The notes: generated by a model from the sequence alone, not told the origin. DNA of 52,789 nucleotides from Candidatus Faecimonas gallistercoris (GCA_018712565.1 DVGU01000057.1:1-52789), one strand, 5' to 3'; shown: positions 1 through 9,570, numbered from the stretch's first letter. Numbers and translations: made by a program.

Positions 1-416
1 GGGAATCAGGATTATCTGTTCCAGATGCTGAAATGCTTATATCTATATCAGAAGTTTTTGAAACTCCAGTTAGTGAAATTCTAGGTGAAAACATTGAAGA
101 AAAAGAAAAGAATGATATAAAAGTAATATCAGAAAAATTAGAAATTATAAATGAACAACTATCTAGGAAACAAAAACAAAAAAGGAAAAGAACAATAAAT
201 TTTTTAATAGTTTTGGATGTGTGTATTATATTACTTTTTATAATATTAGCTATATTAGGTAGTCCATATCAATCTTGGGATTATAGTAATCCTGAATGGA
301 GCGTTATTGGAACAATATGGCATTCTTTTGAATGGATATTCTTTAAAGTTGCACCAATTATAGTTATAGTTATTACGTTAATTTTAGCAATAATTTTAAT
401 AAAAAGAAATAAATAA
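1..416 (+). CDS. XRE-family regulator with C-terminal membrane anchor (5' truncated by window)
   Basis: The reading frame is open from position 3. The first visible residues (ESGLSVPDAEML) match the end of an XRE helix-turn-helix, the part following the usual recognition-helix Trp, so the true start is upstream. The rest is a charged linker (EEKEKND...), then two hydrophobic segments near the C terminus (INFLIVLDVCIILLFIILAI and IVIVITLILAIILI). Gut Firmicutes often place such HTH-plus-membrane proteins beside antimicrobial-peptide ABC transporters, as here. The regulated target is inferred from position only. The next gene has the same architecture and is probably a paralogue. Confidence 0.7.
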   Translation, partial: ESGLSVPDAEMLISISEVFETPVSEILGENIEEKEKNDIKVISEKLEIINEQLSRKQKQKRKRTINFLIVLDVCIILLFIILAILGSPYQSWDYSNPEWSVIGTIWHSFEWIFFKVAPIIVIVITLILAIILIKRNK

Positions 417-516
417 TAAATTACTATTTTTAAAACAAATACTATAAAATATTAAATGTTATGTTTAAGGGACATATTTCCAGTTCTAAATGGTAGATAT
501 AAGGGCAATAAAATAT

Positions 517-548
517 TATAATTATATTAGATATTTAAAGAGCTCTTT
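517..548 (+). promoter_or_regulatory. Promoter -10 and 12-bp palindrome ahead of XRE gene
   Basis: A TATAAT box at 517-522 is followed by the perfect 12-bp palindrome AAAGAGCTCTTT at 537-548, about 30 nt before the GTG start at 578. A palindrome just after the expected transcription start is a plausible autoregulatory operator for the XRE protein encoded downstream. No convincing -35 is visible. Confidence 0.4.
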
Positions 549-577
549 GTATCAGAAAATGAAAGGAATGATTTGAA

Positions 578-940
578 GTGAAATTTAATGAAAAATTAAT
601 AAAGTTAAGAAAAGCAGCAGGACTTTCACAAGAAGAACTAGGAAATAAATTAAATGTAGCAAGACAAACTGTTAGTAAATGGGAATTAGGTGAAACAACT
701 CCTGAAATGGACAAATTAGAAGAATTATCTGATCTTTTTGAAATTAGTATAGATGAATTAGTAAAAGATAGATCAATTCCTAATGCTATAATTAAAGAAA
801 TTAGTAGAAAAAAAGTTGATTCATTGTATCGAGATTCACAAAGTGTAAAAAGTGTAATTAAAATATATTTAGTGATAGGTACAGGAATATTAATGTTTTT
901 TGCATTAATAGTGATTTATGGTATATTTTTTGCTAAATAA
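578..940 (+). CDS. XRE-family transcriptional regulator with C-terminal TM segment
   Basis: 120 residues. Residues 1-60 form a canonical XRE/HTH_3 domain (LRKAAGLSQEELGNKLNV, then ARQTVSKWELGETTPEMDKL). After a basic linker there is one hydrophobic segment at about 93-116. GTG is chosen as the start because AAAGGA lies 10 nt upstream. It probably senses or controls the adjacent Bce-type transporter, but this rests on position. It resembles the truncated protein at 1-416 in layout. Confidence 0.8.
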   Translation: MKFNEKLIKLRKAAGLSQEELGNKLNVARQTVSKWELGETTPEMDKLEELSDLFEISIDELVKDRSIPNAIIKEISRKKVDSLYRDSQSVKSVIKIYLVIGTGILMFFALIVIYGIFFAK

Positions 941-1087
941 AATGATTTAACATTAGTTTATAATTTGGTTCTAATGCCATAATAAGATTATCAGATGAAA
1001 ATGATAGTCTTTTTCTTTTACTTACAAAACTGTAATTTTATATTTTATTAATATATTTTATAATATTATCAGAGAGGAGAAAATTAT

Positions 1088-1852
1088 ATGGAAGTTTTAA
1101 AATTAGAAAATGTAAAAAAGTATTATGGCGTGAATACGAATATTACAAAAGCAGTAGATGGAATTTCTTTTGATGTAGATGAAGGTGAATTTGTCGCTAT
1201 TATGGGAGCAAGTGGCTCTGGTAAAACTACATTATTAAATTGCATTTCTACTATTGATAATGTTACTGCTGGACATATCTATGTTGGTGGTAAAGACATT
1301 ACAGAAATCAAAGAAGATGATATGGCTGATTTTAGAAAAGAAAATTTAGGCTTTATTTTCCAAGATTTTAACTTGCTAGATACTTTAAGTATCGAAGAAA
1401 ACATTTCTTTATCTTTAATTATCAATAATGAAGATCCAAACAAAGTTGATAATAAAGTAAAAGATATTGCTACTAAATTAGGAATTGCAGATGTTTTAAA
1501 GAAGTTTCCTTACGAAGTATCAGGAGGTCAAAAACAAAGATGTGCTTGTGCAAGAGCTTTAATTAATCATCCAAAATTAATTTTAGCAGATGAACCAACT
1601 GGTGCATTAGATTCTAAATCTTCAAGAATGCTTTTGGAAACAATGAATGATATGAATGATAAATTAAAAGCAACTATTCTTATGGTTACACACGATTCGT
1701 TTAGTGCTAGTTTCTGTAAAAGAGTATTATTCTTAAAAGATGGTAAAATTTTCAATGAGATAGTTCGTGGTAATAAATCAAGAAAAGATTTCTTTGATGA
1801 AATAATTGATGTCTTAACACTCCTTGGAGGAGATGTAGGAAATGTTAAGTAA
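1088..1852 (+). CDS. ABC transporter ATP-binding protein (BceA-type)
   Basis: 254 residues, a typical length for MacB/BceA-type ATPases. It has Walker A GASGSGKT at 40-47, Q-loop FQD, signature VSGGQKQ near 144-150, Walker B LILADEP near 164 and the H-loop (MVTHD). It energises the two FtsX-type permeases encoded next; the permease start overlaps this stop by 11 nt. Bce-type systems remove peptide antibiotics such as bacitracin or lantibiotics from lipid II-cycle targets and signal to a partner histidine kinase. The strong ribosome site AGAGAGGAG precedes ATG 1088. The drug specificity cannot be read from sequence. Confidence 0.92.
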   Translation: MEVLKLENVKKYYGVNTNITKAVDGISFDVDEGEFVAIMGASGSGKTTLLNCISTIDNVTAGHIYVGGKDITEIKEDDMADFRKENLGFIFQDFNLLDTLSIEENISLSLIINNEDPNKVDNKVKDIATKLGIADVLKKFPYEVSGGQKQRCACARALINHPKLILADEPTGALDSKSSRMLLETMNDMNDKLKATILMVTHDSFSASFCKRVLFLKDGKIFNEIVRGNKSRKDFFDEIIDVLTLLGGDVGNVK

Positions 1853-3815
1853 ATTAGCATTTCGTAATGTTAAACGAAGTGCAAAAGATTATGTAATTTA
1901 TTTAATTACAGTAACTTTAGCTTTTTCTTTTATTTTTGCATTTAACTTAATGGGAAATTCTAAAGAAATATTGAATTTATGTGATGTAATGAATAATTTT
2001 GCATTGGTAATGTATTTTGTTAATGCATTTATTATAGTTGTTGTATGCTTTTTAATTAATTATACAGTTAAATTTATGTTTAGCAAAAGAAGTAAAGAAT
2101 TTGGAACATATATGTTACTTGGAATAAAGAAGAAAAAAATAACAAAGATGTTTACTTTTGAAAATATTATTTTGGGTTTCTTTTCTTTATTAATTTCAAT
2201 TCCTATCGGTTATATTTTTAGTCTTTTTATGTCATTCATAGTTACAAGAATGTTTGAATTGGATTCTATTGTTAAGATTACTTTTAATTTAAATTCTGTT
2301 TTATTACTGTTGCTTTATTTTGCTTTAATATATTTATTTGTTTTATTTTTAGCAAGACACAGAATAAAAAAAGTAAAAATACATGATTTATTATATTTAG
2401 AAAAGCAAAATGAAGAGAAAAGATTTAAAAAGAATAAAGTTAGAAATGTAGCATTTATTGTTTCTTTAATTGTTGGTGTTGTTGCAATGTTTCTTTTTGA
2501 TAAGCAGTTTAAAGGGATGGGGACAGAACCATCTTTCGTAATAATTTTCTTATGTATCATTTTAATTATTATAAGTATTTATGGGGTTGCTATTACATTA
2601 TCTGATTTTATTTTAAAAATAGTTTTAAAAAATAAAAAAATTAAATATAGTAAAGATAATTTATTTATAGCAAGGACATTTTCCTCTAAAGTAAAAACAA
2701 TGAGTTTTACTTTAGGAACGTTGACAGTATTAATTACATTTACTTTAATAGCCTTAAATTTATCTAGCTTATTTAAAGGAATGTTTGACTATCAGTTAGA
2801 GTTAGCATCTCCTTATGATATTAGTATCAAAGAAATTGATAAAAACAATATTTCCGAATATATAAATTTTATTCAAAGTGATTATACCATTGAAGAAAGT
2901 TTTAGCTATCATGGATATAAAGAAACAAATCGATATATAAGTAATTCTTTAGGAGAATATAGTGGCTGGAGAGATTATGACCAAGTAATTAAGCTAAGTG
3001 ATTATAATAAATTATTAGAATTAAGAGGCGATAAGAAAGTTAGTTTAGCTGATGATGAATATTTGATTAATACAGTAAAAGAGTTAGGAGATAAAATTGC
3101 AAATGAAGATTCCATCAAAACACTTACTTTATCAAATGGAGTTAAGCTAAAGCAAAAGGAAGTTCTTACTACTGGTTACACTTATTCTTGGGGTGTTGGA
3201 TATGGCTTTATAATCGTAGTTCCTGATAATGCTATTACGGGTTTAGAAGAGGGTGCTACAAATCTTATTGTTAATACAAAGGAAAAAACAACAGAAACTT
3301 TTGGAAAGAAATTGACAGCTTTTATAAGTCCAGATATTTGTAATGAAACTGAAGATGGATATACTATGTGTTATTCTTCAGGCAATTTAACAGTAAGAGG
3401 TCAAGAAGAGGCTACTAATAATGGATTTATAACAATCATATCTTTTGTTTGTTTTTACATAGCATTTATCTTTATTGCAGTGGTTGGAACAATCCTAGCT
3501 ATTCAATCACTTAGTGATTCTACAAAATATCAATATCGTTATAGAGTTTTAAGTAAACTAGGAGTTCGTGATGAGATGTTAAATAAAACAATATTTAAAC
3601 AACTATTTGTGTTCTTTATTTTTCCTGTTTTTTATCCACTTATCATTAGTTTTGTTACTTTAACATCTCTAAATAAAGTATTTAATATTGCATTAACAAC
3701 AAATACAGTTTACTTGATATATTATTTTATTAATTTGATTGTGTTTATATTAATTTATTCAATATATTTTATAGCTACTTATTACGGCTTTAAAAGAAAT
3801 ATTGAAAGAAATTAA
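1842..3815 (+). CDS. FtsX-family ABC permease, Bce-type, copy 1
   Basis: 657 residues. The N terminus (LAFRNVKRSAKDYVIYLIT) is the usual opening of BceB-like permeases. About seven hydrophobic helices precede a large polar extracellular domain at roughly 310-540, and three more helices follow, giving the ten-helix BceB layout. The conserved cytosolic segment FSKRSKEFGTYMLLGIKKKKI is shared almost exactly with the next gene. It is translationally coupled to the ATPase by overlap. It is about 40-50% similar by eye to its neighbour, so the pair probably arose by tandem duplication and may work as a heterodimer. Confidence 0.9.
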   Translation: MLSKLAFRNVKRSAKDYVIYLITVTLAFSFIFAFNLMGNSKEILNLCDVMNNFALVMYFVNAFIIVVVCFLINYTVKFMFSKRSKEFGTYMLLGIKKKKITKMFTFENIILGFFSLLISIPIGYIFSLFMSFIVTRMFELDSIVKITFNLNSVLLLLLYFALIYLFVLFLARHRIKKVKIHDLLYLEKQNEEKRFKKNKVRNVAFIVSLIVGVVAMFLFDKQFKGMGTEPSFVIIFLCIILIIISIYGVAITLSDFILKIVLKNKKIKYSKDNLFIARTFSSKVKTMSFTLGTLTVLITFTLIALNLSSLFKGMFDYQLELASPYDISIKEIDKNNISEYINFIQSDYTIEESFSYHGYKETNRYISNSLGEYSGWRDYDQVIKLSDYNKLLELRGDKKVSLADDEYLINTVKELGDKIANEDSIKTLTLSNGVKLKQKEVLTTGYTYSWGVGYGFIIVVPDNAITGLEEGATNLIVNTKEKTTETFGKKLTAFISPDICNETEDGYTMCYSSGNLTVRGQEEATNNGFITIISFVCFYIAFIFIAVVGTILAIQSLSDSTKYQYRYRVLSKLGVRDEMLNKTIFKQLFVFFIFPVFYPLIISFVTLTSLNKVFNIALTTNTVYLIYYFINLIVFILIYSIYFIATYYGFKRNIERN

Positions 3816-3827
3816 GGAGGCGATAAA

Positions 3828-5804
3828 GTGTTAAGAAAATTAGCAATTAGAAATGTAAAGCGTAGTAGTCGTGACTATATTATTTACCTAATTACTATTA
3901 CAATAGCATTTTCGCTTATGTTTGCTATGAATTTAGTATCATGGTCTGATGCTATTGTAGAAATTTATGATACTATGAATGATTCATTTAAAAATATTGT
4001 TATATTTATCAATGTAATAGTTGTGTTTGTTATTTGCTTTTTAATTAATTATACAACAAAATTTATGTTTTCTAAGCGAAGCAAAGAATTTGGTACTTAT
4101 ATGTTACTGGGAATTAAAAAGAAAAAGATTTCAAGATTATTTTTGTTAGAAAATATTCTATTTGGAATCATTGCTCTTATACTTTCTATTCCCATAGGAT
4201 TTGTATTTAGTCAATTTATTTCGTTATTTTTAGTTAAAGTAATGGAATTACCACAAGCCATATTTATAGAATTTAATTTCATGTCTATTGTACTATTATT
4301 ACTTTACTTTTTACTTATTTATTTATTTGTTTTATTTTTAGCTTACCGAAGAATTAAAAAGATAAATATTTATAATTTATTATATTTAGAAAAACAAAAC
4401 GAAGAAAAAGTAATCAAGACTAAAAAAAGACGTAATTTATTATTTATTATCAGTATTTTAATAGGAATTGGCTCATTTATTTTTCTAAATTCTACTTTTA
4501 CCAATGATGTTATAATGGATCAGTCTATATTAACATACGCCATAGTTGGAATATTCTTATTTATCATAAGTATTTATGGAGTGATGTTTAGCTTATCGGA
4601 CTTTCTACTTTCTATTGTTTTGAAAAATAAAAAAATTAAATATAGTAAAGATAATTTATTTGTAGCTAGAACATTCTCATCTAAAGCAAGAACAATGGGC
4701 ATGACACTTGGAACACTTGGCGTTTTAATTATGTTTACTTTACTATTTTTAAATTTTTCTAGTTTGAATAAAGCCTCTTATGATTATATCAATGAAGTTA
4801 CTTCACCTTTTGATATTTCAGCATTTTTTGAAACAGAAGAACCTCTTTCAAAAGTTTATGATGTTGTAGATGAAAATTACACAATTGTAGATAGTGTTAG
4901 ATATAATGTTTATATGGATACAAACTCCAATATAGAAAAACTATTACCAGCTTATGATTATAAAAGTGAACCTTATGACAAGATTATTAAAATAAGTGAT
5001 TATAATCATTTATTAAAAATGAAAGGTAAAAATGAAGTTGCTTTAAATAGTGATGAGTATATTTTAGTGTATGATACTAGCGAAACTTCTTTAGCTAATG
5101 AAAATTTAATAAAAACCATTACGTTATCTAACGGTCGAACTCTTAAACAAAAAAGTGCAACTACCGAGCTTTATTTTTCAGGATTAACAAATGCTGATTA
5201 TGCAATAGTTGTTCCAGATGAAGTAGTAAAAGGCTTGGATATTTACGAATATTTTATATCTATTGATACAACGGAAGAAACAACAAGCCAATTAAAAAAA
5301 ATTCTTGTAGAGGCTTTACGTTCTGATTTATGTGAAAAAGATGAAGAAGGACAGGAATTTTGTTCTACATATCGTATTAATGTAAGAGGTACTACATTAG
5401 AAGAAGGTAATATATCATCAGCAATTGTAACTGCAATTAGCGTTTATATGTCATTTATTTTCTCGGCAATCGTTGGAACGATACTGGCAATACAAACATT
5501 AAGCGATAGTGCTAAATATAATTATCGTTATAAAGTATTAAAAAGGCTTGGTGTAAATGATGGAAAAATCTATAAGACAATTAGAAAACAACTTTATATC
5601 TTATTTGGTGTACCAGCTATTTATCCAATTATTATTAGTTTTGGTTTTGTATATTTATTAAATAGAGTATATAAGTCAATTCTCCCAAGTCCAACATTTT
5701 ATTTAAGTTGTTTTGGTGTAAGTATCTTGATATTTATAATGATATATGTAATTTACTTTATTGCAACTTATTTTGGATTTAAAAGAAACATTGATAAGAG
5801 TTAG
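3828..5804 (+). CDS. FtsX-family ABC permease, Bce-type, copy 2
   Basis: 658 residues starting at GTG, with AAGGAGG 8 nt upstream. It has the same ten-helix plus large extracellular domain layout as the preceding gene, and shares the N-terminal LAIRNVKRSSRDYIIYLIT and the YSKDNLFVARTFSSKARTM loops. The extracellular domain at about 310-540 is the most diverged part, as expected where ligand binding varies. The operon ends in a hairpin that overlaps this gene's stop codon. Only one ATPase serves both permeases. Confidence 0.9.
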   Translation: MLRKLAIRNVKRSSRDYIIYLITITIAFSLMFAMNLVSWSDAIVEIYDTMNDSFKNIVIFINVIVVFVICFLINYTTKFMFSKRSKEFGTYMLLGIKKKKISRLFLLENILFGIIALILSIPIGFVFSQFISLFLVKVMELPQAIFIEFNFMSIVLLLLYFLLIYLFVLFLAYRRIKKINIYNLLYLEKQNEEKVIKTKKRRNLLFIISILIGIGSFIFLNSTFTNDVIMDQSILTYAIVGIFLFIISIYGVMFSLSDFLLSIVLKNKKIKYSKDNLFVARTFSSKARTMGMTLGTLGVLIMFTLLFLNFSSLNKASYDYINEVTSPFDISAFFETEEPLSKVYDVVDENYTIVDSVRYNVYMDTNSNIEKLLPAYDYKSEPYDKIIKISDYNHLLKMKGKNEVALNSDEYILVYDTSETSLANENLIKTITLSNGRTLKQKSATTELYFSGLTNADYAIVVPDEVVKGLDIYEYFISIDTTEETTSQLKKILVEALRSDLCEKDEEGQEFCSTYRINVRGTTLEEGNISSAIVTAISVYMSFIFSAIVGTILAIQTLSDSAKYNYRYKVLKRLGVNDGKIYKTIRKQLYILFGVPAIYPIIISFGFVYLLNRVYKSILPSPTFYLSCFGVSILIFIMIYVIYFIATYFGFKRNIDKS

Positions 5805-5830
5805 AGGGTAATGTAATCTAACTCTTTTTA
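5797..5830 (+). terminator. Intrinsic terminator after the Bce-type transporter
   Basis: A 9-bp stem (5797-5805 with 5817-5825, core GAGTTAGA/TCTAACTC) is followed directly by a T-run. It begins at the permease stop codon and separates the transporter operon from the two-component genes. Confidence 0.75.
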
Positions 5831-5862
5831 TAGTATAATATTAATAGAAATGTGGTGATGTT

Positions 5863-6522
5863 ATGAATATTGTAATTGTTGAAGATGATCCAATTATCAG
5901 AGAAAAACTATCTATACTTTTGCAAGATGCTGGTTATAAAACTACATTGATAGAAAATTTTGAAAATGTCGTAGATAATTTGTTAGAAATAGATGCTAAT
6001 TTGATTTTACTAGATATTAATTTACCTTATATGGATGGTTATGATATATGTAAAAAGATAAAAGAAAAATCAAACATACCAATTATCTTTGTTACAAGTC
6101 GTGATACAACAGAAGATGAAATTAAAAGCATTAGGGTAGGTGGCGTTGATTTTATAACAAAGCCATATAATAAAATTGTTTTACTTGAAAAAATCAAAAG
6201 AGCATTAAAATTAAATAATCCTATTAATTTTAGAGAACTAACTAAAAACGGTTATACTTTGGACTTGCATTTATCCATCTTGAAATATCAAGATAAGGAA
6301 ATAGAATTAACACGTAACGAGTTTCGTATTCTTTATTATTTCTTCACTAATTCGGGAAGACTTATTACTAAAGATGAATTATTAGAAAAACTTTGGAATG
6401 ATAAGTATTATTTAGATGATAATATTTTATCAGTAAATATTAATCGTTTAAGAAATAAAGCAAAAGAGATAGGAATTACTGACTTTTTAACAAATATAAG
6501 AGGAAAGGGATATAAACTATGA
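5863..6522 (+). CDS. OmpR-family response regulator (BceR-type)
   Basis: 219 residues. The receiver domain has the acidic pocket (EDD at 7-9), phosphoacceptor Asp51 (LLDINLPYMDG), Thr/Ser near 78 and Lys100 (TKPYNK). A winged-helix DNA-binding domain occupies 125-219 (LTRNEFRILYYF... VNINRLRNK). Its stop overlaps the kinase start (ATGA-like, 4 nt), so the pair is co-translated. It should activate the adjacent Bce-type transporter in response to the kinase. A TATAAT-like box lies about 30 nt upstream, after the transporter terminator. Confidence 0.92.
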   Translation: MNIVIVEDDPIIREKLSILLQDAGYKTTLIENFENVVDNLLEIDANLILLDINLPYMDGYDICKKIKEKSNIPIIFVTSRDTTEDEIKSIRVGGVDFITKPYNKIVLLEKIKRALKLNNPINFRELTKNGYTLDLHLSILKYQDKEIELTRNEFRILYYFFTNSGRLITKDELLEKLWNDKYYLDDNILSVNINRLRNKAKEIGITDFLTNIRGKGYKL

Positions 6523-7520
6523 AATTGTCGAGTTATTTAGAGAATAAAATATTTTATATTCTATTTCAAATATCAACCATCATTGTATTATCAGTTTTAT
6601 TAGGTTTTGCTGAAATACCATTATTTTATATTGCTTTAATTGATATTATTTTATTAGTTCTACTAATTAGTTATTTATTTTGTGATTATCATTTCCAAAA
6701 GAAAAAATATTTGCAAATTACTGATTTAGTTGATGCTTTAGATGAAAAGTATTTTATATCAGAGATAATTCCTAAAAGTAGTAATGTAGAAAATAAGGCA
6801 TATATCTATGCTTTAAAACAAGCAACAAAATCAATGAATGATAAGATAAGTAAATTGGAACAAGAAAATTTAGATTATCGAGAATATATAGAAAGTTTTG
6901 CTCATGAAATTAAAACACCAATTTCGGCATTATCTTTATCATTTGATAATAGTAAAGATAAAATATCAAAAAAAGAATTAAATAAAATTGATATGTATGT
7001 AGATCAGATTTTATATTATGCACGAAGTGAGAATCCAGAAAAAGATTATTTTATAAAAGAACTAAACTTATCTGATGTTATTCATAAAGTTTTATTAAAA
7101 TATAGGGTATATATACTGGATGAAAAAATATCAGTACAAGTGAATCATTTAGAAAAGAAAATATATAGTGATGAGAAATGGTTAATATTCATTGTTTCAC
7201 AAGTCATTCAAAATTCAATTAAATATATGAATAAGAAAGATAAAAGGATTGAGATAAATGCAAGTGAAAATAAAGATAATGTGATATTATCTATAAAGGA
7301 CAATGGCTGTGGAATCAAAGATAGTGATTTATCTAGAGTATTTGAAAAGAGTTTTACTGGTAGTGATAGAACTAAATCAAAATCTACTGGTATTGGTTTA
7401 TATCTTTCTAAAAAGATTTGTAATAAGTTAGGACTTGAAATCAATATATATTCAAAGTACAAAGAAGGGACTAAAGTTGAAATTATTTATCCGAAAAGTA
7501 ATTTTAATAAAATGGATTAA
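6519..7520 (+). CDS. Sensor histidine kinase, intramembrane-sensing (BceS-type)
   Basis: 333 residues. Two N-terminal hydrophobic helices (about 12-30 and 35-55) are joined by only a few residues, so there is almost no extracellular sensor. This is the hallmark of BceS kinases, which are switched on by the transporter itself. HisKA contains SFAHEIKTPISAL (His129). HATPase_c has the N-box (NSIKYM), DNGCGI and TGIGLYLSKKI. It lies directly after its regulator and is followed by a short hairpin terminator. Confidence 0.92.
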   Translation: MKLSSYLENKIFYILFQISTIIVLSVLLGFAEIPLFYIALIDIILLVLLISYLFCDYHFQKKKYLQITDLVDALDEKYFISEIIPKSSNVENKAYIYALKQATKSMNDKISKLEQENLDYREYIESFAHEIKTPISALSLSFDNSKDKISKKELNKIDMYVDQILYYARSENPEKDYFIKELNLSDVIHKVLLKYRVYILDEKISVQVNHLEKKIYSDEKWLIFIVSQVIQNSIKYMNKKDKRIEINASENKDNVILSIKDNGCGIKDSDLSRVFEKSFTGSDRTKSKSTGIGLYLSKKICNKLGLEINIYSKYKEGTKVEIIYPKSNFNKMD

Positions 7521-7522
7521 AG

Positions 7523-7544
7523 CTACTAATTTAGTAGTTTTTTT
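7523..7544 (+). terminator. Intrinsic terminator after the kinase
   Basis: CTACT at 7523-7527 pairs with AGTAG at 7533-7537 (extendable to 7 bp), followed by a run of seven T. It separates the two-component genes from the GntR operon. Confidence 0.6.
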
Positions 7545-7564
7545 AATTTCTATATTGTATGGTA

Positions 7565-7605
7565 TTGACAAACTGTTATAAAGTGTTATAATTAGAACAT
7601 AACAG
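7565..7605 (+). promoter_or_regulatory. Promoter with inverted-repeat operator for the GntR/ABC operon
   Basis: TTGACA at 7565-7570 and TATAAT at 7587-7592 are spaced by 16 nt, a near-consensus sigma-A promoter. CTGTTAT (7573-7579) and its exact inverse ATAACAG (7599-7605) flank the -10, so a dimeric repressor binding both arms would cover the promoter. The GntR protein encoded immediately downstream is the obvious candidate, giving negative autoregulation. Confidence 0.75.
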
Positions 7606-7626
7606 ATGAAACAGTGAGGTGAAAAA

Positions 7627-8004
7627 ATGAATATTATTATTACTAATAGTAGTGGTATTCCAATATTTGAACAAATAGAGAATGCCATAAAAGAAGCAAT
7701 TTTTTCTAACGAACTTAAAGAAGGAGAAATGTTACCATCTGTAAGAAGTTTAGCCAATGATTTGAAAATAAGTTTTTTGACTGTTAAACGTGCTTATGAT
7801 GAATTAGAAAAAGCAGGTTTTATTAAAACAGTGCAAGGAAAAGGAAGCTATGTATCACCTAAAAATTTGGATTTAATCAAAGAAGAGAAATTAAAAGAAG
7901 TTCAGGATTATATAGAAAAGATTTATGAAGTATCTAAACTTTCTAATATTTCTAAAGAGGAAATTAGTGAATTATTTAAAATGATTTTTGAGGAGGAATT
8001 GTAG
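7627..8004 (+). CDS. GntR-family repressor, YtrA subfamily
   Basis: 125 residues. A winged HTH occupies 5-75 (GIPIFEQIENAIKEAI, then LPSVRSLANDLKISFLTVKRAYDELEKAGF), followed by GKGSYV and a short helical tail for dimerisation. The short C-terminal domain without a ligand fold is the YtrA type, whose members repress ABC exporter operons and respond to cell-wall antibiotics. The ABC ATPase starts one base after its stop codon. An inverted repeat over its own promoter supports autorepression. Confidence 0.88.
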   Translation: MNIIITNSSGIPIFEQIENAIKEAIFSNELKEGEMLPSVRSLANDLKISFLTVKRAYDELEKAGFIKTVQGKGSYVSPKNLDLIKEEKLKEVQDYIEKIYEVSKLSNISKEEISELFKMIFEEEL

Positions 8005-8859
8005 ATGAATAATATTGAAATTAAAAATGTTACTAAAAAGTATGATGGATTTTTATTAGACAAAATAAGTTTTGATGTTCCAGCTGGCTCTATTGTAGGT
8101 TTAATTGGGGAAAACGGTGCTGGTAAAACGACAACAATTAAGTCAATATTAAATATTATAAAATCAGAAGGTACTGTAAAAATATTTAATAAAGATATTA
8201 ATCAAAATGAAAAAGAAATAAAACAAAATATTGGTGTAGTATTAGATGATAGTTTCTTATCTACTTATCTAACACCTAAATATATAAATTCAGTTATGAA
8301 AGAGTTTTATAAAAACTGGGATGAAGAAAAATACAATAAATTGTTAAAGCAATTTGGTTTACCAAGTGACAAATTAATTAAAGATTTTTCAAGTGGTATG
8401 AAGATGAAATTAAAAATTGCAACGGCTATTTCACATAATCCAAAACTTTTAATACTAGATGAGCCTACAAGTGGATTAGATCCTGTTGTTAGAAATGAAA
8501 TACTTGATATATTTAGAAAATATATTGAAGAAGATGAAACAAGATCAATTTTATTATCTTCACACATCACTACTGATTTAGAACATATTTCTGATTATAT
8601 AATTTTTATTGATAGAGGTAAAACAATTTTAAATGTTCCAACAAATGAATTGTTAGAAAATTATGGTATTATTAAATGTAGTAAAGAAGAGTTTGCAAAG
8701 ATTTCTGAAGATGATTATATCAGTTATAGAAAAAGTAAATATCAATATGAGGTACTTACATCGGATAAGAATAAGATTAAAAAGAAATATAATATTAGTT
8801 CAATAGATAAGCCATCTATTGAAGATATAATGTTATTTTATATAAGAGGAGAAAGATAG
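8005..8859 (+). CDS. ABC transporter ATP-binding protein (YtrB/BcrA-like)
   Basis: 284 residues, with Walker A GENGAGKT at 35-42, signature FSSGMKMKL in place of LSGGQ, Walker B LLILDEPTSGLD and the switch His (SSHITTD). About 70 residues after the nucleotide-binding fold are typical of ABC-2 partner ATPases. It follows its GntR regulator without a gap (GAGGAGG just upstream) and precedes an ABC-2 permease by 2 nt. The likely role is export or removal of a cell-envelope-active compound; the substrate is unknown. Confidence 0.88.
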   Translation: MNNIEIKNVTKKYDGFLLDKISFDVPAGSIVGLIGENGAGKTTTIKSILNIIKSEGTVKIFNKDINQNEKEIKQNIGVVLDDSFLSTYLTPKYINSVMKEFYKNWDEEKYNKLLKQFGLPSDKLIKDFSSGMKMKLKIATAISHNPKLLILDEPTSGLDPVVRNEILDIFRKYIEEDETRSILLSSHITTDLEHISDYIIFIDRGKTILNVPTNELLENYGIIKCSKEEFAKISEDDYISYRKSKYQYEVLTSDKNKIKKKYNISSIDKPSIEDIMLFYIRGER

Positions 8860-8861
8860 TT

Positions 8862-9536
8862 ATGATAAAAGGATTATTAAAAAAGGACTTATACAATTTA
8901 GCAAGTTATAAAACCACATTAATTATTGTTGTATTGTTTTGTGGTATTGCGATAATCGGTACTGATGCAATATACTGGGGTTCAGTAGTGATTGGAATTA
9001 TAGTTGGTATGATTTCTTTATCAACATTTAGCTATGATGAAATGTCAAAATCTAATAAATATATTTTAACTTTACCAGTTACTAGAAAAGAAATTGTTTT
9101 AGAAAAATATGTTTTGGCTATTGGAGCAACTATCTTAGGTGGGATACTTGGGTTTATAGTAACATTATTAGTTGGTAATGTTATGAATTATTTAAGACCA
9201 GATAATTTGATAGATATAAACATTGAAACATTACTTGCTACATCTGTTGGAGGAATGTTTGGCATTTCTTTAATTCAGTCAATTCAAATTCCTAGTATCT
9301 TTAAATGGGGTGCTGAAAAAGGTAGAATACAAATGTTTATGGTATTATTTGTTCTAGTTATAATTGGAGCAATTGCAGGATTTCTTTTAAAGCAAGCAGG
9401 ATTAAGTGTAGATATTGAAAAGTTAGAAAATATATTAAATAATTTCGGCTTAGTTGCACTTATTTTGCTATCATGTTTAATGTATTTTATAAGTTATAAA
9501 ATTTCTTATAAGATATATAAAAATAAAGAAGAGTAA
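8862..9536 (+). CDS. ABC-2 type membrane permease
   Basis: 224 residues with six predicted hydrophobic segments, starting with an amphipathic MIKGLLKKDLYNLASYK typical of ABC-2 subunits. The motif SYDEMSKSNKYILTLPVTRKEIVLEKY after the second helix is shared by small ABC-2 permeases partnered with YtrB-like ATPases. It is the last gene of the GntR operon, directly before a bidirectional terminator. Confidence 0.85.
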   Translation: MIKGLLKKDLYNLASYKTTLIIVVLFCGIAIIGTDAIYWGSVVIGIIVGMISLSTFSYDEMSKSNKYILTLPVTRKEIVLEKYVLAIGATILGGILGFIVTLLVGNVMNYLRPDNLIDINIETLLATSVGGMFGISLIQSIQIPSIFKWGAEKGRIQMFMVLFVLVIIGAIAGFLLKQAGLSVDIEKLENILNNFGLVALILLSCLMYFISYKISYKIYKNKEE

Positions 9537-9538
9537 TG

Positions 9539-9570
9539 AAGACTCGGTTATTTAATTTCCGAGTCTTTTG
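9539..9570. terminator. Bidirectional terminator between convergent genes
   Basis: AAGACTCGG (9539-9547) pairs perfectly with CCGAGTCTT (9559-9567), with T-runs on the + side and A-rich sequence on the other. It serves both the ABC-2 permease (+) and the double-HTH gene (-), whose stop codon starts inside the loop. Confidence 0.85.
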
